Of a DNA stretch of 64,000 nt, positions 29,841 to 39,290 are shown one piece after another (position 1 is the first letter of the stretch; each line of letters starts with the position of its first letter). The notes beneath the pieces are model-generated. The model ran no database searches. It saw only the letters and a list, made by a program, of their open reading frames with translations, and had not been told where the DNA came from. The stretch is from Shewanella sp. UCD-KL21 (GTDB lineage Bacteria > Pseudomonadota > Gammaproteobacteria > Enterobacterales > Shewanellaceae): NCBI RefSeq assembly GCF_001957135.1, contig NZ_MPHK01000017.1, forward strand, positions 1 to 64,000, in the 5' to 3' direction. Both the position numbers and the translations under genes were made by a program.

Positions 29841-30041
29841 ATGAGCCTTGAATTACTGTCCCAACTGGAAGCCAAAATCCAGGCAACTCTTGAAAATGCA
29901 GAGCTACTAAAAATGGAGCTTGAAGAAGAGAAGCAAAAGAATGCTCAATTGACTGAGACTAATCAGCAATTGCAACAAGACCTAAACTCTTGGAACGATA
30001 AAGTGAATGGCCTTGTAGGCTTGCTCAATAGCGAAAGCTAA
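29841..30041 (+). CDS. zapB: Cell division protein ZapB
   Basis: 66 residues, almost entirely coiled coil. It begins [14 protein letters not shown] and ends in [16 protein letters not shown], matching E. coli ZapB (MSLEVFEKLEAKVQ... and NGWQERLQALL) with a shorter middle. ZapB links ZapA-decorated FtsZ to MatP and helps place the Z-ring. AGGA lies 7 bases before the ATG. The stop overlaps the stop of the convergent small gene by 4 bases, and its terminator lies inside that gene. Confidence 0.9.
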   Translation: MSLELLSQLEAKIQATLENAELLKMELEEEKQKNAQLTETNQQLQQDLNSWNDKVNGLVGLLNSES

Positions 30042-30250
30042 ACTGTGTTAGTTTCAAGATGCTGAGCAGCTAACATTTGGTTAAGCTCAGAAACAGCCTG
30101 CTTTACTTTTGGCAGGCTTTTTTTCGGCATTAAAAAACGCCCCTTTCTAAATTCTAAACACCCTAAGTCTTTTACCCAAATCACCCCAGTTAAAAAAATT
30201 CGCGCATGTTTAACGATGAGTTTAGGTGCATATACCGGAAACCTTCTCAT
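30038..30250 (-). CDS. Conserved small protein, unknown function
   Basis: 70 residues, rich in basic and hydrophobic residues, starting [22 protein letters not shown] and continuing [39 protein letters not shown] do not recognise the family. An excellent ribosome site (AAAGGAG, 5 bases before the ATG) argues that it is translated. The alternating pattern suggests a small beta-rich domain followed by one helix. It is convergent with zapB with overlapping stops. The zapB terminator stem-loop is part of its coding sequence, near the KKSLPKVKQ codons. Confidence 0.7.
   Translation of the reverse strand: MRRFPVYAPKLIVKHARIFLTGVIWVKDLGCLEFRKGRFLMPKKSLPKVKQAVSELNQMLAAQHLETNTV
30094..30126 (+). terminator. 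zapB terminator, inside the opposite-strand gene
   Basis: AGCCTGC (30095-30101) pairs with GCAGGCT (30112-30118), followed by a run of seven T. It starts about 50 bases after the zapB stop and lies fully inside the coding region of the small minus-strand gene. Confidence 0.8.
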
Positions 30251-30590
30251 GGAGACTCCTTTGGATATGTTTCATTTTATGACTCAAGGTTGGACAAAAA
30301 AACCGCGAAAGAGTTTCGTTAAAATCGATCTTTTCCCGCTTTAAATAACTCAATGTAAACAAACTGTAATAAGTTAGTAAAATGACGCTTGCCATTTTTT
30401 TGACGCTTTGCTAAAGTAATTTGGTTACTCAGGGTAAATAACGAGCCAATTGGCTCAACACCGCACTGTTTTAAAATGCAAATTTTAAAACCTGCGGTTT
30501 TTTTTTGCTCTTTTTCAGCCACTAATAAACTAAAGATACAAAAAAGGAGCCATTGGCTCCTTTTGTCACTTGGGAGGTTAAACCCTCATG
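30251..30590. other. Intergenic region with palindromes, no supported gene
   Basis: 340 bases between the small unknown gene and dsbA. It contains a perfect 14-base palindrome GAGCCAATTGGCTC (30443-30456), an AAAACC-TGC-GGTTTT hairpin with a long T-run near 30486-30506, and the dsbA terminator. A 67-codon frame from a GTG exists here, but it has no ribosome site and spans the hairpins. Confidence 0.5.
30541..30565 (-). terminator. Terminator of the srkA-dsbA operon
   Basis: AAAAGGAGCCA / TGGCTCCTTTT, a near-perfect inverted repeat with flanking A/T runs, 26 bases after the dsbA stop on the minus strand. Confidence 0.85.
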
Positions 30591-31205
30591 TTACTTGTCA
30601 GCTGTCGCTAAGTAATAAGCGATGTCTAATAGCTCATCGTAAGACTTAATCGCACCTGTCTCAACACGGTATTTACCGTTAACCACTAACGAAGGTACAC
30701 CAGAAATTTTTGCATTCTGAGTATCACGCTTCATTTTAGACATTTTCGCATTCACCATGAAAGACTTAGCTGCGGCATCAAAATCTTTACCGTCAACACC
30801 GTTAGCAATAAACACCATACGGATATCATTTAAGTTGGTGAAGCGTTGCTTTTTGTCATGGATTGCAGCAAAAATAGCTGGTTCAACTTTCTTTTCAACA
30901 TTAAGCTGATGAGCAATAGCGAAAGCACGTGACATTTCTACGCCCATTTCTGCGCCAATAAACTCAACGTGTGCCTGATTAAAAGCCACACCTTCTGGAA
31001 GGGTTGCTTCAATTTTTGGTACTACTGTTTTTGAGAAGTTGTAACAATGCCCGCAAAAGAATGAGAAAAACTCGGTAATTTCAGGCTTAGATGTGGCTGG
31101 GCCTTCGTTAATCACAGTGTAGTGCACACCTTCTTTATAGTCTGCAGCGGTTGCCGCCATTGGGGCTAATAGTAACGCTGCAGCCATTAATAATGCTTTT
31201 TTCAT
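30591..31205 (-). CDS. dsbA: Thiol:disulfide interchange protein DsbA
   Basis: 204 residues. A signal peptide (about 1-20, MKKALLMAAALLLAPMAATAA) exports it to the periplasm. The thioredoxin fold carries FCGHC with active cysteines 51 and 54 and the cis-proline loop GVPSLVVNG. The rest matches DsbA (for example HVEFIGAEMGVEMSRAFAIA). It introduces disulfides into exported proteins and is reoxidised by DsbB. The ATG at 31205 has AAAGGAAA upstream. The longer frame would spoil the signal peptide. It follows srkA by 150 bases, as in E. coli. Confidence 0.96.
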   Translation of the reverse strand: MKKALLMAAALLLAPMAATAADYKEGVHYTVINEGPATSKPEITEFFSFFCGHCYNFSKTVVPKIEATLPEGVAFNQAHVEFIGAEMGVEMSRAFAIAHQLNVEKKVEPAIFAAIHDKKQRFTNLNDIRMVFIANGVDGKDFDAAAKSFMVNAKMSKMKRDTQNAKISGVPSLVVNGKYRVETGAIKSYDELLDIAYYLATADK

Positions 31206-31355
31206 CTTGTTTCCTTTAGTATGCAATCTCAATTATGCCGTAGCATAGTTAACGCTAATTTATCTAAATCTATAATAATGTAGATTATCTCTTATGCTCA
31301 AGACCTTATCAGGATCATTTGTAACAATCTACGTTATGGTTTGCCAATCGCTAAA

Positions 31356-32468
31356 TTAAAAACTCATCAAGCTTAATGGCTCTTCATCCAGCGCTGAAAG
31401 TTGCTCTTTAAACGCTAATGTTTGTTGTTCCCAGTATTTGATATCACCAAACCATGGAAAGTTCCTTGGAAAAGCAGGATCTTGCCAACGTTTTGTTAGC
31501 CAAGCGTTGTAATGGATCATTCTCAATGCCCGCAGCGGCTCTATTAGCTTAAGTTGCTTGTGGTCAAAATCACAAAACTCCTCATAGCCTTCAAGTAACA
31601 CATCTAACTGTAATAACCGCAGGGCTCTGTCACCAGTGAGCATCATCCAGATATCTTGGATGGCGGGCCCTTGCCGAGCATCATCTAAGTCAACAAAACC
31701 TGGGCCCTCTGGGGTCCATAAAATATTGCCCGGATGTAAATCACCATGGAGCCGTAATGTCGGAAATTGATGCTGCGCCAATGCCGACTTAGCCTTGGCC
31801 AGCACTTGCTGCGTTACAGTGAAAAACTGCTGACTAATGGCCTCGGGCACTTGCCCTGACTGCTGTAAATATTGCAGCGCATCATCCCCTAAAATTTGGC
31901 AGGTTAATGGCTCACGATATTGAAAGCGCTCTTTACTGGCATATTGATGTATCCGGCCAATAAAGCGACCAACAGCTTCAAGTTGATCAAGGTTGTCCAC
32001 CTCAAATGCGCGGCCACCAATAGAGGGAAATAAAGTAAAACGATAACCTTTAAATTCATGCAAGGTTTTACCCTCAACAATCACAGGTACTGCAATGGGA
32101 ATATCTTCAGCAGCTAACGCGAGCGCGTAATCATGCTCCTCTTGAATTTGAGCATTACTCCAGCGATGGGGGCGATAAAACTTCACCACATAACGATTAC
32201 CGCGATCGCAGCGAAATTGATACACCCGATTTTCGTAACTATTTAACGCCAGTAACCCCGTTTCAGGATAGATGTTAACACTCTCAATGGCATCGAGAAT
32301 TAAATCAGGCGTTAAGGCTTGATAATGAAAGCAAGCCTCGTCAGCACTGGCCTTGGGCGCGATATCGTTAAGATTTGATTGCGCTTCTATTACATTACCC
32401 GACTTTTCCTGACTATCGATATCTTCATCATTATCTAGATAGTCGTTGTCAGCATTGTCATTATTCAT
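31356..32468 (-). CDS. srkA: Stress response kinase A (SrkA/YihE)
   Basis: 370 residues. The kinase part aligns with E. coli SrkA from about residue 48. Shared blocks are LNSYENRVYQF, RYVVKFYRPHRW, the catalytic loop LRLHGDLHPGNILW, the metal-binding FVDLDDARQGPAIQDIWMML, and FPRNFPWFGDIKYW. It is an aminoglycoside-phosphotransferase-like Ser/Thr kinase linked to cell survival under stress. It differs by an acidic, Asn/Asp-rich extension of about 45 residues at the N-terminus. This is probably real, because AAGGAT stands 6 bases before the chosen ATG. It overlaps the upstream DUF3630 gene by 8 bases. Confidence 0.94.
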   Translation of the reverse strand: MNNDNADNDYLDNDEDIDSQEKSGNVIEAQSNLNDIAPKASADEACFHYQALTPDLILDAIESVNIYPETGLLALNSYENRVYQFRCDRGNRYVVKFYRPHRWSNAQIQEEHDYALALAAEDIPIAVPVIVEGKTLHEFKGYRFTLFPSIGGRAFEVDNLDQLEAVGRFIGRIHQYASKERFQYREPLTCQILGDDALQYLQQSGQVPEAISQQFFTVTQQVLAKAKSALAQHQFPTLRLHGDLHPGNILWTPEGPGFVDLDDARQGPAIQDIWMMLTGDRALRLLQLDVLLEGYEEFCDFDHKQLKLIEPLRALRMIHYNAWLTKRWQDPAFPRNFPWFGDIKYWEQQTLAFKEQLSALDEEPLSLMSF

Positions 32469-32784
32469 GTGTATCCTTTACCGCATTGGCAGTGATCAGC
32501 GGTTGTAGCAAGGTGATTAAATATTCTAGCACTTCAAGATCGGCTTCTACTTCCGTTGATATCCAACAAATATCGCCGTAAAACTCATAGTTAAGCCACA
32601 GCTGACTGCCTTCAAAATTAAGCTGCCATTGGTGTCTATCTGCGCCCCATGAACGATCGCGAATATCACAATCCATGGCCAAGGCTAATGGCTCGGCAAA
32701 CGCTTCAAATTGCTCAAAATCTATTTCTGCTGAAATTAAAATGCTCAGCGAGGCTTTATCTAATTGCACCGAACGCAATAACAT
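32461..32784 (-). CDS. DUF3630 family protein
   Basis: 107 residues, acidic, one globular domain. It starts MLLRSVQLDKASLSILISAEIDFEQFEAFAEPL and carries a WGADRHQWQLNFEGSQLWLNYEFYGDICWIS core. The DUF3630 label is from memory of proteins next to srkA in Shewanella and Vibrio, and is moderately sure. Function is unknown. The end overlaps the srkA start by 8 bases, so the two are probably translationally coupled. Confidence 0.75.
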   Translation of the reverse strand: MLLRSVQLDKASLSILISAEIDFEQFEAFAEPLALAMDCDIRDRSWGADRHQWQLNFEGSQLWLNYEFYGDICWISTEVEADLEVLEYLITLLQPLITANAVKDTHE

Positions 32785-32831
32785 GATGTTCCTTTAAATA
32801 AGTTGCTTAAATACCTTGTTACTATGACTTA

Positions 32832-34343
32832 CTAGCTACTACAAGACATGATTAAGCCTTGTCCCCATTGGGGCGGCCTATTGGCATAATGGTCTAACTC
32901 TGGTTGCTCAGCATAGGGCTGAGTTAACAGAGTATGCAGTTCTAGCAGTTTACTTTTATCGCCTTCTTCCACCGCTACTATGGCTTCTTGGGCTAAGTAG
33001 TTGCGTAAAATATACTTGGGATTCACACTATTACGCTGTGCTTGCCATTGATCAATATCATCAAGCTTTCCAACCCGCTGCTGATAGCTTTTATACCAGT
33101 CGTCAAATTGGGGTCTATCGATTATCTCATCACTAATATTGGCGTGGCCACTGGTTACGTCTAACTGGCCAAACGCCCTGAAACTATTGGTGTAGTCCAA
33201 TAAATTATGTTGTAACACATGGCAAAATCGGCCAATGAGATCTAAGTCGGTTTTATCTTGCTCTTGGGCCTGCACCGCTGTTTGCTCACTGACACTCAAA
33301 CCCATTTTAGCGCGCATGAGCAGTAAATATTGCTGCACTAACTCAGCTTGATAAGTATTCAGCGCAGCCACTAAATCATCTGACTCAATGACGGGGGTTA
33401 ATGCTTGGGCTAAACGTTGCAGGTTCCACAGGCCAATGCCAGGTTGCTGACCAAAGGCATAACGGCCCTGGGGATCGGAGTGATTACAAATAAAGTCTTC
33501 TTTAAAAGTATCTAAAAAGGCAAAAGGACCAAAGTCAAAGCTGTCGCCCAAAATCGACATGTTATCGGTATTAAGTACCCCATGAGCAAAGCCTGCCGCC
33601 TGCCAATGAGCAATTAACATGGCGGTGTCTTTTACCACTTGGGTAAACCAAGCTTTGTAGCCTTGGTAATCTTGGCTTAAATGCGGATAATGCTGCTTAA
33701 TGGTGAAGTTTAATAACTGAATTAGCTTATCTTTACCACCTTGGCCGCTATGGCAAAAATACTCAAAGTGACCAAAACGAATATGACTTTTGGCTAAACG
33801 CACCGTAATCGCCGCAGTTTCTTGTGATTCACGCCATACCGGTAAGTCAGAGCCAATCACCGCTAATGCTCGGGTGGTCGGAATCGATAATGCCGCCAAG
33901 GCCTCGGATGCTAAAAACTCCCTTACCGCAGAGCGCATAACCGCACGACCATCACCACTGCGAGAATAAGGCGTCGGCCCAGCCCCTTTTAAGGCCACAT
34001 CCCAAGCGGTGGCATGACCATGAGGTACACTTGTGGGCTGAGGGTTTGCCAGCGCTTCGCCGAGAATAATCGAGCGCCCGTCCCCTAATCGTGGGCTATA
34101 ACCACCAAATTGATGGCCACTGTATACTTGCGCATAGTAACTTGCCCCTGGCATAGGGTGATTACCTGACAGTTGCATCAGTAATTCATCATCGCCTTGG
34201 GCGTTAAGTTGGCCTCTTTGCGCGCCAATTAATTTGGCGGCATCATCACTCCAAGCCAGCCAATGGGGTTGACTGATAGGCAGTGGATAGACCTGCGAAT
34301 AAAAGCCTTCCAGTTGTTCAAAATAATCCTGTTTAAACTGCAT
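32832..34343 (-). CDS. selO: Protein adenylyltransferase SelO (YdiU)
   Basis: 503 residues, a pseudokinase-fold enzyme that transfers AMP to Ser/Thr/Tyr of target proteins and influences the oxidative stress response. Family blocks are [63 protein letters not shown]...DFGPFAFLD and [15 protein letters not shown]. It ends in SCSS, with the conserved C-terminal cysteine that is selenocysteine in many eukaryotic relatives. It is a separate unit between the DUF3630 gene and a small lipoprotein gene. Confidence 0.95.
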   Translation of the reverse strand: MQFKQDYFEQLEGFYSQVYPLPISQPHWLAWSDDAAKLIGAQRGQLNAQGDDELLMQLSGNHPMPGASYYAQVYSGHQFGGYSPRLGDGRSIILGEALANPQPTSVPHGHATAWDVALKGAGPTPYSRSGDGRAVMRSAVREFLASEALAALSIPTTRALAVIGSDLPVWRESQETAAITVRLAKSHIRFGHFEYFCHSGQGGKDKLIQLLNFTIKQHYPHLSQDYQGYKAWFTQVVKDTAMLIAHWQAAGFAHGVLNTDNMSILGDSFDFGPFAFLDTFKEDFICNHSDPQGRYAFGQQPGIGLWNLQRLAQALTPVIESDDLVAALNTYQAELVQQYLLLMRAKMGLSVSEQTAVQAQEQDKTDLDLIGRFCHVLQHNLLDYTNSFRAFGQLDVTSGHANISDEIIDRPQFDDWYKSYQQRVGKLDDIDQWQAQRNSVNPKYILRNYLAQEAIVAVEEGDKSKLLELHTLLTQPYAEQPELDHYANRPPQWGQGLIMSCSS

Positions 34344-34409
34344 TTAACCTGTTCCTTGGGTCTACAATAGCCTGATGGCGAAGGCTAATAACTCACTACT
34401 GGCAAGGCT

Positions 34410-34751
34410 TTATTGACAGATAATGACATTGTCATCATTGACTTGGCATAACTGTTTGCATTGATAGCCTTTATCAATGGCAACCGGAATTGCGGTGGCA
34501 TTTTCCAGCTGGTTAGCATCCAGTTGATGGCTGTTTTTGCCGCTTAATCTCAGCATGCCTTTGGCTTTAGCTTGGCACTGTTCAAGCGTATCGTAATAGC
34601 CTGCGATAAATTGGGCGTCAATGGCTTGCTGCGGCGTTTTGGCTTCATCCGCATAATAAAACAGTGTCCATTCTGGGGTACGAATACAGCCGGTTAGCCC
34701 CATGATAGCCATGAATAAAAACAGCGTATTACGCATTTTACGATTCATCAT
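34410..34751 (-). CDS. Small predicted lipoprotein
   Basis: 113 residues from the ATG at 34751, chosen because AGAGG lies 5 bases upstream. The N-terminal segment MMNRKMRNTLFLFMAIMGLTGC has a lipobox ending at cysteine 22. The mature part has four further cysteines (near [23 protein letters not shown] and the last-but-one residue), which could form disulfides in the periplasm. I do not recognise the family. Confidence 0.72.
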   Translation of the reverse strand: MMNRKMRNTLFLFMAIMGLTGCIRTPEWTLFYYADEAKTPQQAIDAQFIAGYYDTLEQCQAKAKGMLRLSGKNSHQLDANQLENATAIPVAIDKGYQCKQLCQVNDDNVIICQ

Positions 34752-34861
34752 ATAAACCTCTTTAAGCATGCTTATTTTCACCCTAAGTAGCACTTTTTAG
34801 TCTTAATATTTAGCTTCAGGATTCCAGTAGCAGCATTCAGTTTCAACATTTTTAGGGCAAT

Positions 34862-34886
34862 AAAAAAGCGAACCTAAGTCCGCTTT
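34862..34886 (-). terminator. Terminator of the Pro-Glu repeat gene
   Basis: On the minus strand AAAGCGGAC-TTAG-GTTCGCTTTTTT, a 9-bp stem with one wobble and a T-run, about 90 bases after the stop of the next upstream gene. Confidence 0.75.
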
Positions 34887-34976
34887 CCATACGATAGTGC
34901 CATTGTACTAGATCATGGTAAAACCTAATAACCTAAATCATGGTTTAAGCCAATTACCTAGTCTTATTCAATTCAC

Positions 34977-35813
<837 letters not shown>

Positions 35814-36128
35814 TTATAACACCATATTTGTGTCATGCTGTGTGCATTTAAATAGTTTTGGAGTTTACCATTCCGAGCCTATCCTAAGAAGGAAGTTCCA
35901 TTTCTCTGCTTGAAAATCAAACAAGCTGAACTAATATTAATAAGCTATTCTTAGAACAAAAATCAAGTATTTATGTCGCTTTTGTGCTCGTTAACACAAT
36001 AAACTGACTTTAAATTTAGCTTTTGTTTTTATGTGCTCTAGTTCAAGCTTATTAAGCATTGAATTGAATAAACAGACTGTGATTGGGTAAACTAGCCATA
36101 CCCGAGTGATTTACTATGGTATTAACAC
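35814..36128. other. Intergenic region, nothing recognised
   Basis: 315 AT-rich bases between divergent genes. No hairpin with a T-run, no tRNA and no supported small gene were seen. Promoters for both neighbours are expected here but could not be picked out with confidence. Confidence 0.5.
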
Positions 36129-36545
36129 ATGACAATAAGCGCGATCCTATCAGGCAAGCTGTTATACGAATTCAACACCATGAATGCCATGGCAAAAATA
36201 TATTGCTGTGCCCATCATCAAATTGCGTTACAAACGGAAAATAGCCAAGGCTTGTGCCCAGATTGTATTGAATTGCTTAAATACGCAGAAACACGCTTAG
36301 ATCGCTGTCCTTACGGTCAACAAAAGCCAACCTGCAACAAATGCCCTGTGCATTGCTATAAACCGCACATGAAACAAAAAGTGCGTGAAATCATGATTTA
36401 CTCTGGCCCAAGAATGCTGCTTCCCCATCCTATTATGGCGATAAAGCATTTACTCGCAGAAAGAAAACCCGTACCTGGCAAACCACCTGAGGCGGCGTCA
36501 AACCGTCATATGAGAAAACAAAAAAACCATAATAATGCTGCTTGA
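36129..36545 (+). CDS. Nitrous oxide-stimulated promoter family protein
   Basis: 138 residues, cysteine-rich. The sequence pattern YEFNTMNAMAKIYCCAHH...LCPDCIELLKYAETRLDRCPYG...KPTCNKCPVHCYKPHMKQKVREIMIYSGPRMLLPHPIMAIKHLL matches the small family annotated under this odd name. It has about eight ordered cysteines, plausible metal ligands. The actual function is unknown. The first ATG is kept because the family match begins close to it, although no clear ribosome site is seen. Confidence 0.82.
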   Translation: MTISAILSGKLLYEFNTMNAMAKIYCCAHHQIALQTENSQGLCPDCIELLKYAETRLDRCPYGQQKPTCNKCPVHCYKPHMKQKVREIMIYSGPRMLLPHPIMAIKHLLAERKPVPGKPPEAASNRHMRKQKNHNNAA

Positions 36546-36587
36546 TAAAGCGTGATTTAAGATATGACTTAACGATAAACAAAGGGA

Positions 36588-37523
36588 TTGGCCATCGTAA
36601 TTAATCAGTTTTTTTCACAGGCGTATATTTGGCTATCATTACTCGCTGGCATACATTGCTTGGGCGTAGGTTTTTACGTCCGCTATATTTTTGCTAATAA
36701 CGACAACAGCACCAGCCATAGTAACCGCTTACTGGGCGCATTATTTATTCTGATCTCGCTATTCTTTTTTTCAGCCACTATCACCCGCGAAAATGCCCCA
36801 ATTCAAATTCATTTTATGATGACGTTAATGGTGCCCTTTTATTTTCTACTGATGCCCTTGCTGTACAGCTATTGCAAAGCCTGTTTGCAAATTCAAACCT
36901 CTGATCTCAATATCGTCAAACATATATTGACTACGCTAATTTCCATGGCGGTTATTGTTATCACAGTATCGTTCAATATTGGTATGGTTCCCGATGCATC
37001 CCATATTCAAGTGAACAACATCAGTGAATTAGTCACCATTAATAAAATAGCCCTAGTCATGCCGGCCATAATTTTAATTCAAAGTGGAATTTACTTTTAC
37101 CTCATCATTAGCGCGTTAAATCGTCATAAAAACCACCCACAATACAATTTGAAAAACGTTAGATTTAGGTGGTTATTACTGCTCACTGGCGGCATTTTAC
37201 TTAATTGGGTTTTACGATTGGTATTGGTGTTATTACCCTTCTATTTTGGTGACACTATTTCTAGCTATGCTGTTGGCATCGTCAGATTATGTCTATTAAT
37301 GACCATTTATGGGTTCGCCATATACGGACTACACCAAGTGACCCGACTGGTATTTTTACGTATCAAGGTCAATAAAGCGCAAAATCAGCCTAAAGATCCT
37401 CAACATCATAGTGCCAAGCAGCTACTGGACAATGAAGAACTTGATTATTTAAGAAGTGTTATCAGTGATGACAAAGCCTCAGATCAAGGCTTAGAGAATA
37501 AGTCAGTCCCAAAAACTAACTGA
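36588..37523 (+). CDS. 7TM membrane protein, orphan sensor-like
   Basis: 311 residues with about seven hydrophobic helices (near 10-30, 46-63, 75-97, 108-130, 152-175, 190-217 and 225-250) and a short polar tail. The layout, including NVRFRWLLLLTGGILLNWVLRLVLVLLP and the tail ...AKQLLDNEELDYLRSVI, resembles the membrane half of 7TM-AraC regulators. The protein stops where the DNA-binding domain would begin. The start is problematic. The only standard in-frame codon is the TTG at 36588, which lies one base after AAAGGG, too close for normal initiation. A rare ATC (36594) or ATT (36600) start would be better spaced. The resemblance is an impression, not an alignment. Confidence 0.6.
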   Translation: MAIVINQFFSQAYIWLSLLAGIHCLGVGFYVRYIFANNDNSTSHSNRLLGALFILISLFFFSATITRENAPIQIHFMMTLMVPFYFLLMPLLYSYCKACLQIQTSDLNIVKHILTTLISMAVIVITVSFNIGMVPDASHIQVNNISELVTINKIALVMPAIILIQSGIYFYLIISALNRHKNHPQYNLKNVRFRWLLLLTGGILLNWVLRLVLVLLPFYFGDTISSYAVGIVRLCLLMTIYGFAIYGLHQVTRLVFLRIKVNKAQNQPKDPQHHSAKQLLDNEELDYLRSVISDDKASDQGLENKSVPKTN

Positions 37524-37786
37524 CATTAACCTCGCCAGACAAAGACCACAGCCTGAGTCAATATCAGCACAAACAAGCCCTATTAAAGGGTGATAAAAGT
37601 GACTTATTTACTCACTGCGAGATTCGAATAACAACAGCACTCATTTAAATATTCAGTACCAATCGAACTCATGTTAGTTTTAAGCAGCTAATAGCAATAT
37701 TAGGCGTTTTTATTACAGCTTTGTTCAGCTTGGGTTTGCTATGCTAAAGCTATCATCACTAAAGTTTGCTTATCACAGGAGTTTTT

Positions 37787-38359
37787 ATGAAAAATATATT
37801 GTCATTGCTAGCGGTCACATTGGTGTTTATCGGACTGACCTTTTCCACCTCAGCTCGCGCTGATAAATACGCCGAAGCCATTGCCGATTTTAAAAAGGCC
37901 CCCGAAGTACAAGGTTTTTTTGATAGCGCCTACGGCTATGCCATTTACCCAACAGTGGGAAAAGGCGGCTTTGGTATTGGAGCAGCCTACGGCTCAGGCA
38001 AGGTATATAAAGGTGGTGTATATAGTGGTGATTCAAGTGTGTCTCAACTTTCTATTGGCTTCCAATTAGGTGGACAGGCATATAGCGAAATTATTTTCTT
38101 CAAAGATGCTGAGGCTTATAAAGACTTCACCAGTGGCACTTTTGAGTTCAGCGCTCAAGCATCTGCTGTGGCCATCACTGTTGGCGCCAATGCACAAGTG
38201 GGCTCAACAGGTAACTCGGCAGGGGCTGGCAATGCAGGCAACCGCACAAAAGCCAATGCCGCTTATATGAATGGCATGGCGGTTTTCACTGCCGCTAAAG
38301 GCGGGTTGATGTACGAGGCAGCTATCGCAGGCCAATCATTTAGTTTTGATGCTAAATAG
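37787..38359 (+). CDS. Exported SYLF/YSC84-domain lipid-binding protein
   Basis: 190 residues from the ATG at 37787, which has AGGAG 5 bases upstream. A signal peptide (about 1-25, ending ARA) is followed by the SYLF domain. Diagnostic pieces are FFDSAYGYAIYPTVGKGGFGIGAAYGSGKVYKGGVYSG and QLGGQAYSEIIFFKDAEAYKDF, then an alanine/glycine-rich loop and GGLMYEAAIAGQSFSF. SYLF domains bind membrane lipid. The bacterial role is poorly known. It is monocistronic, with a strong terminator. Confidence 0.87.
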   Translation: MKNILSLLAVTLVFIGLTFSTSARADKYAEAIADFKKAPEVQGFFDSAYGYAIYPTVGKGGFGIGAAYGSGKVYKGGVYSGDSSVSQLSIGFQLGGQAYSEIIFFKDAEAYKDFTSGTFEFSAQASAVAITVGANAQVGSTGNSAGAGNAGNRTKANAAYMNGMAVFTAAKGGLMYEAAIAGQSFSFDAK

Positions 38360-38424
38360 CCATGACGATGAAAACCCTAAATTGACAGAGACTTTAAATC
38401 ACTGCCCTTTCAATTAATTATAAG

Positions 38425-38460
38425 CAACAAATAAGGCTGCCTTGGCAGCCTTATTTGTTG
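38425..38460. terminator. Bidirectional terminator after the SYLF gene
   Basis: A perfect 17-bp inverted repeat, CAACAAATAAGGCTGCC / GGCAGCCTTATTTGTTG, with a 2-base loop between two convergent genes. Confidence 0.85.
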
Positions 38461-38507
38461 TATCTAAGACACTTACCGCTGCACACAAGGTATAGGGTCA
38501 GCAATAA

Positions 38508-39116
38508 TTACTCATGCCCCCAAGGCGTTGGCGGTAATGCCACTGGCTTGGTTAAATCAAAATCCACTCTAAAGTCACGATTTTCACGAGTTAATCGGTA
38601 AGTGAATACACTTGGCTCAATGTACATGTGCCACACGTTAGTCACTGACGCCGTTAAGCCGTTTTCATTAAAGTTAGCAATTGATTCAGCATCGACAGGG
38701 AATGATTGCTCAGTTGCAGTGCCCATATCAGCCGTATCGCCACCGTACATAGTGACTTTGTCTTCAGTGCCATCTTCATGACGATGATCATGCTTTAAGC
38801 GCAAGCCTGAAGTGGTTTTAGTGATCACCCAAGTACGAGAGTGATCGTCACCCACATGAAAAGGAATTTTAAGCTCAGTATCGCTGCATTCACGTACATG
38901 CATGATTAATGCTTTATTGCTAAAAGCTGAATCCGCTTCGTTGCCCGCAGTCACTTCACCTGCATACGCTTTACCACAATGCACAGCAAGCGCATCAAAG
39001 TAATTGTCTTGTACGCTAGCGTAAGTGGTGGTTTCATCATGATCATGACTGCCATGTGCCATCGCACTAGCGGGCATCACACAACTCAAAACAGCAGTGG
39101 CCAATATTTTTTTCAT
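38508..39116 (-). CDS. Exported histidine-rich protein, unknown
   Basis: 202 residues with a signal peptide (about 1-20, ending AMA). The mature N-terminus is HGSHDHDETTT, and further histidines occur in LKHDHRHEDG and near IPFHVGDDHSR, so metal binding is possible. Two cysteines (HCGKAY, RECSDTE) could pair. The rest is beta-rich, with WVITKTTSGLRLKHDH and a C-terminal VWHMYIEPSVFTYRLTRENRDFRVDFDL. I do not recognise a named family. It is a single gene between terminators. Confidence 0.75.
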   Translation of the reverse strand: MKKILATAVLSCVMPASAMAHGSHDHDETTTYASVQDNYFDALAVHCGKAYAGEVTAGNEADSAFSNKALIMHVRECSDTELKIPFHVGDDHSRTWVITKTTSGLRLKHDHRHEDGTEDKVTMYGGDTADMGTATEQSFPVDAESIANFNENGLTASVTNVWHMYIEPSVFTYRLTRENRDFRVDFDLTKPVALPPTPWGHE

Positions 39117-39236
39117 TATTATTCCTTGGGGTATTTATTTTAGTTTTTAATCATTCATTTAAACCATGGGCAATACCCTAAAGCAAATGAACTAGGCTTG
39201 CAGACTAACAGTGATTGTTTAATTTAACCTGAAATA

Positions 39237-39260
39237 AAAAAACCGCCTGTTGGCGGTTTT
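39237..39260 (-). terminator. Terminator of the ygiQ gene
   Basis: AAAACCGCC-TGTT-GGCGGTTTT, a 9-bp perfect stem with A/T runs, 31 bases downstream of the ygiQ stop on the minus strand. Confidence 0.88.
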
Positions 39261-39290
39261 AGTTTCACAATTTCAAATTCGCTCAGCCGC

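Noticed and set aside
30319..30522. 67-codon frame on the minus strand starting with GTG
   Set aside because: There is no ribosome site, it spans hairpin sequences, and the product shows no domain or composition typical of a protein.
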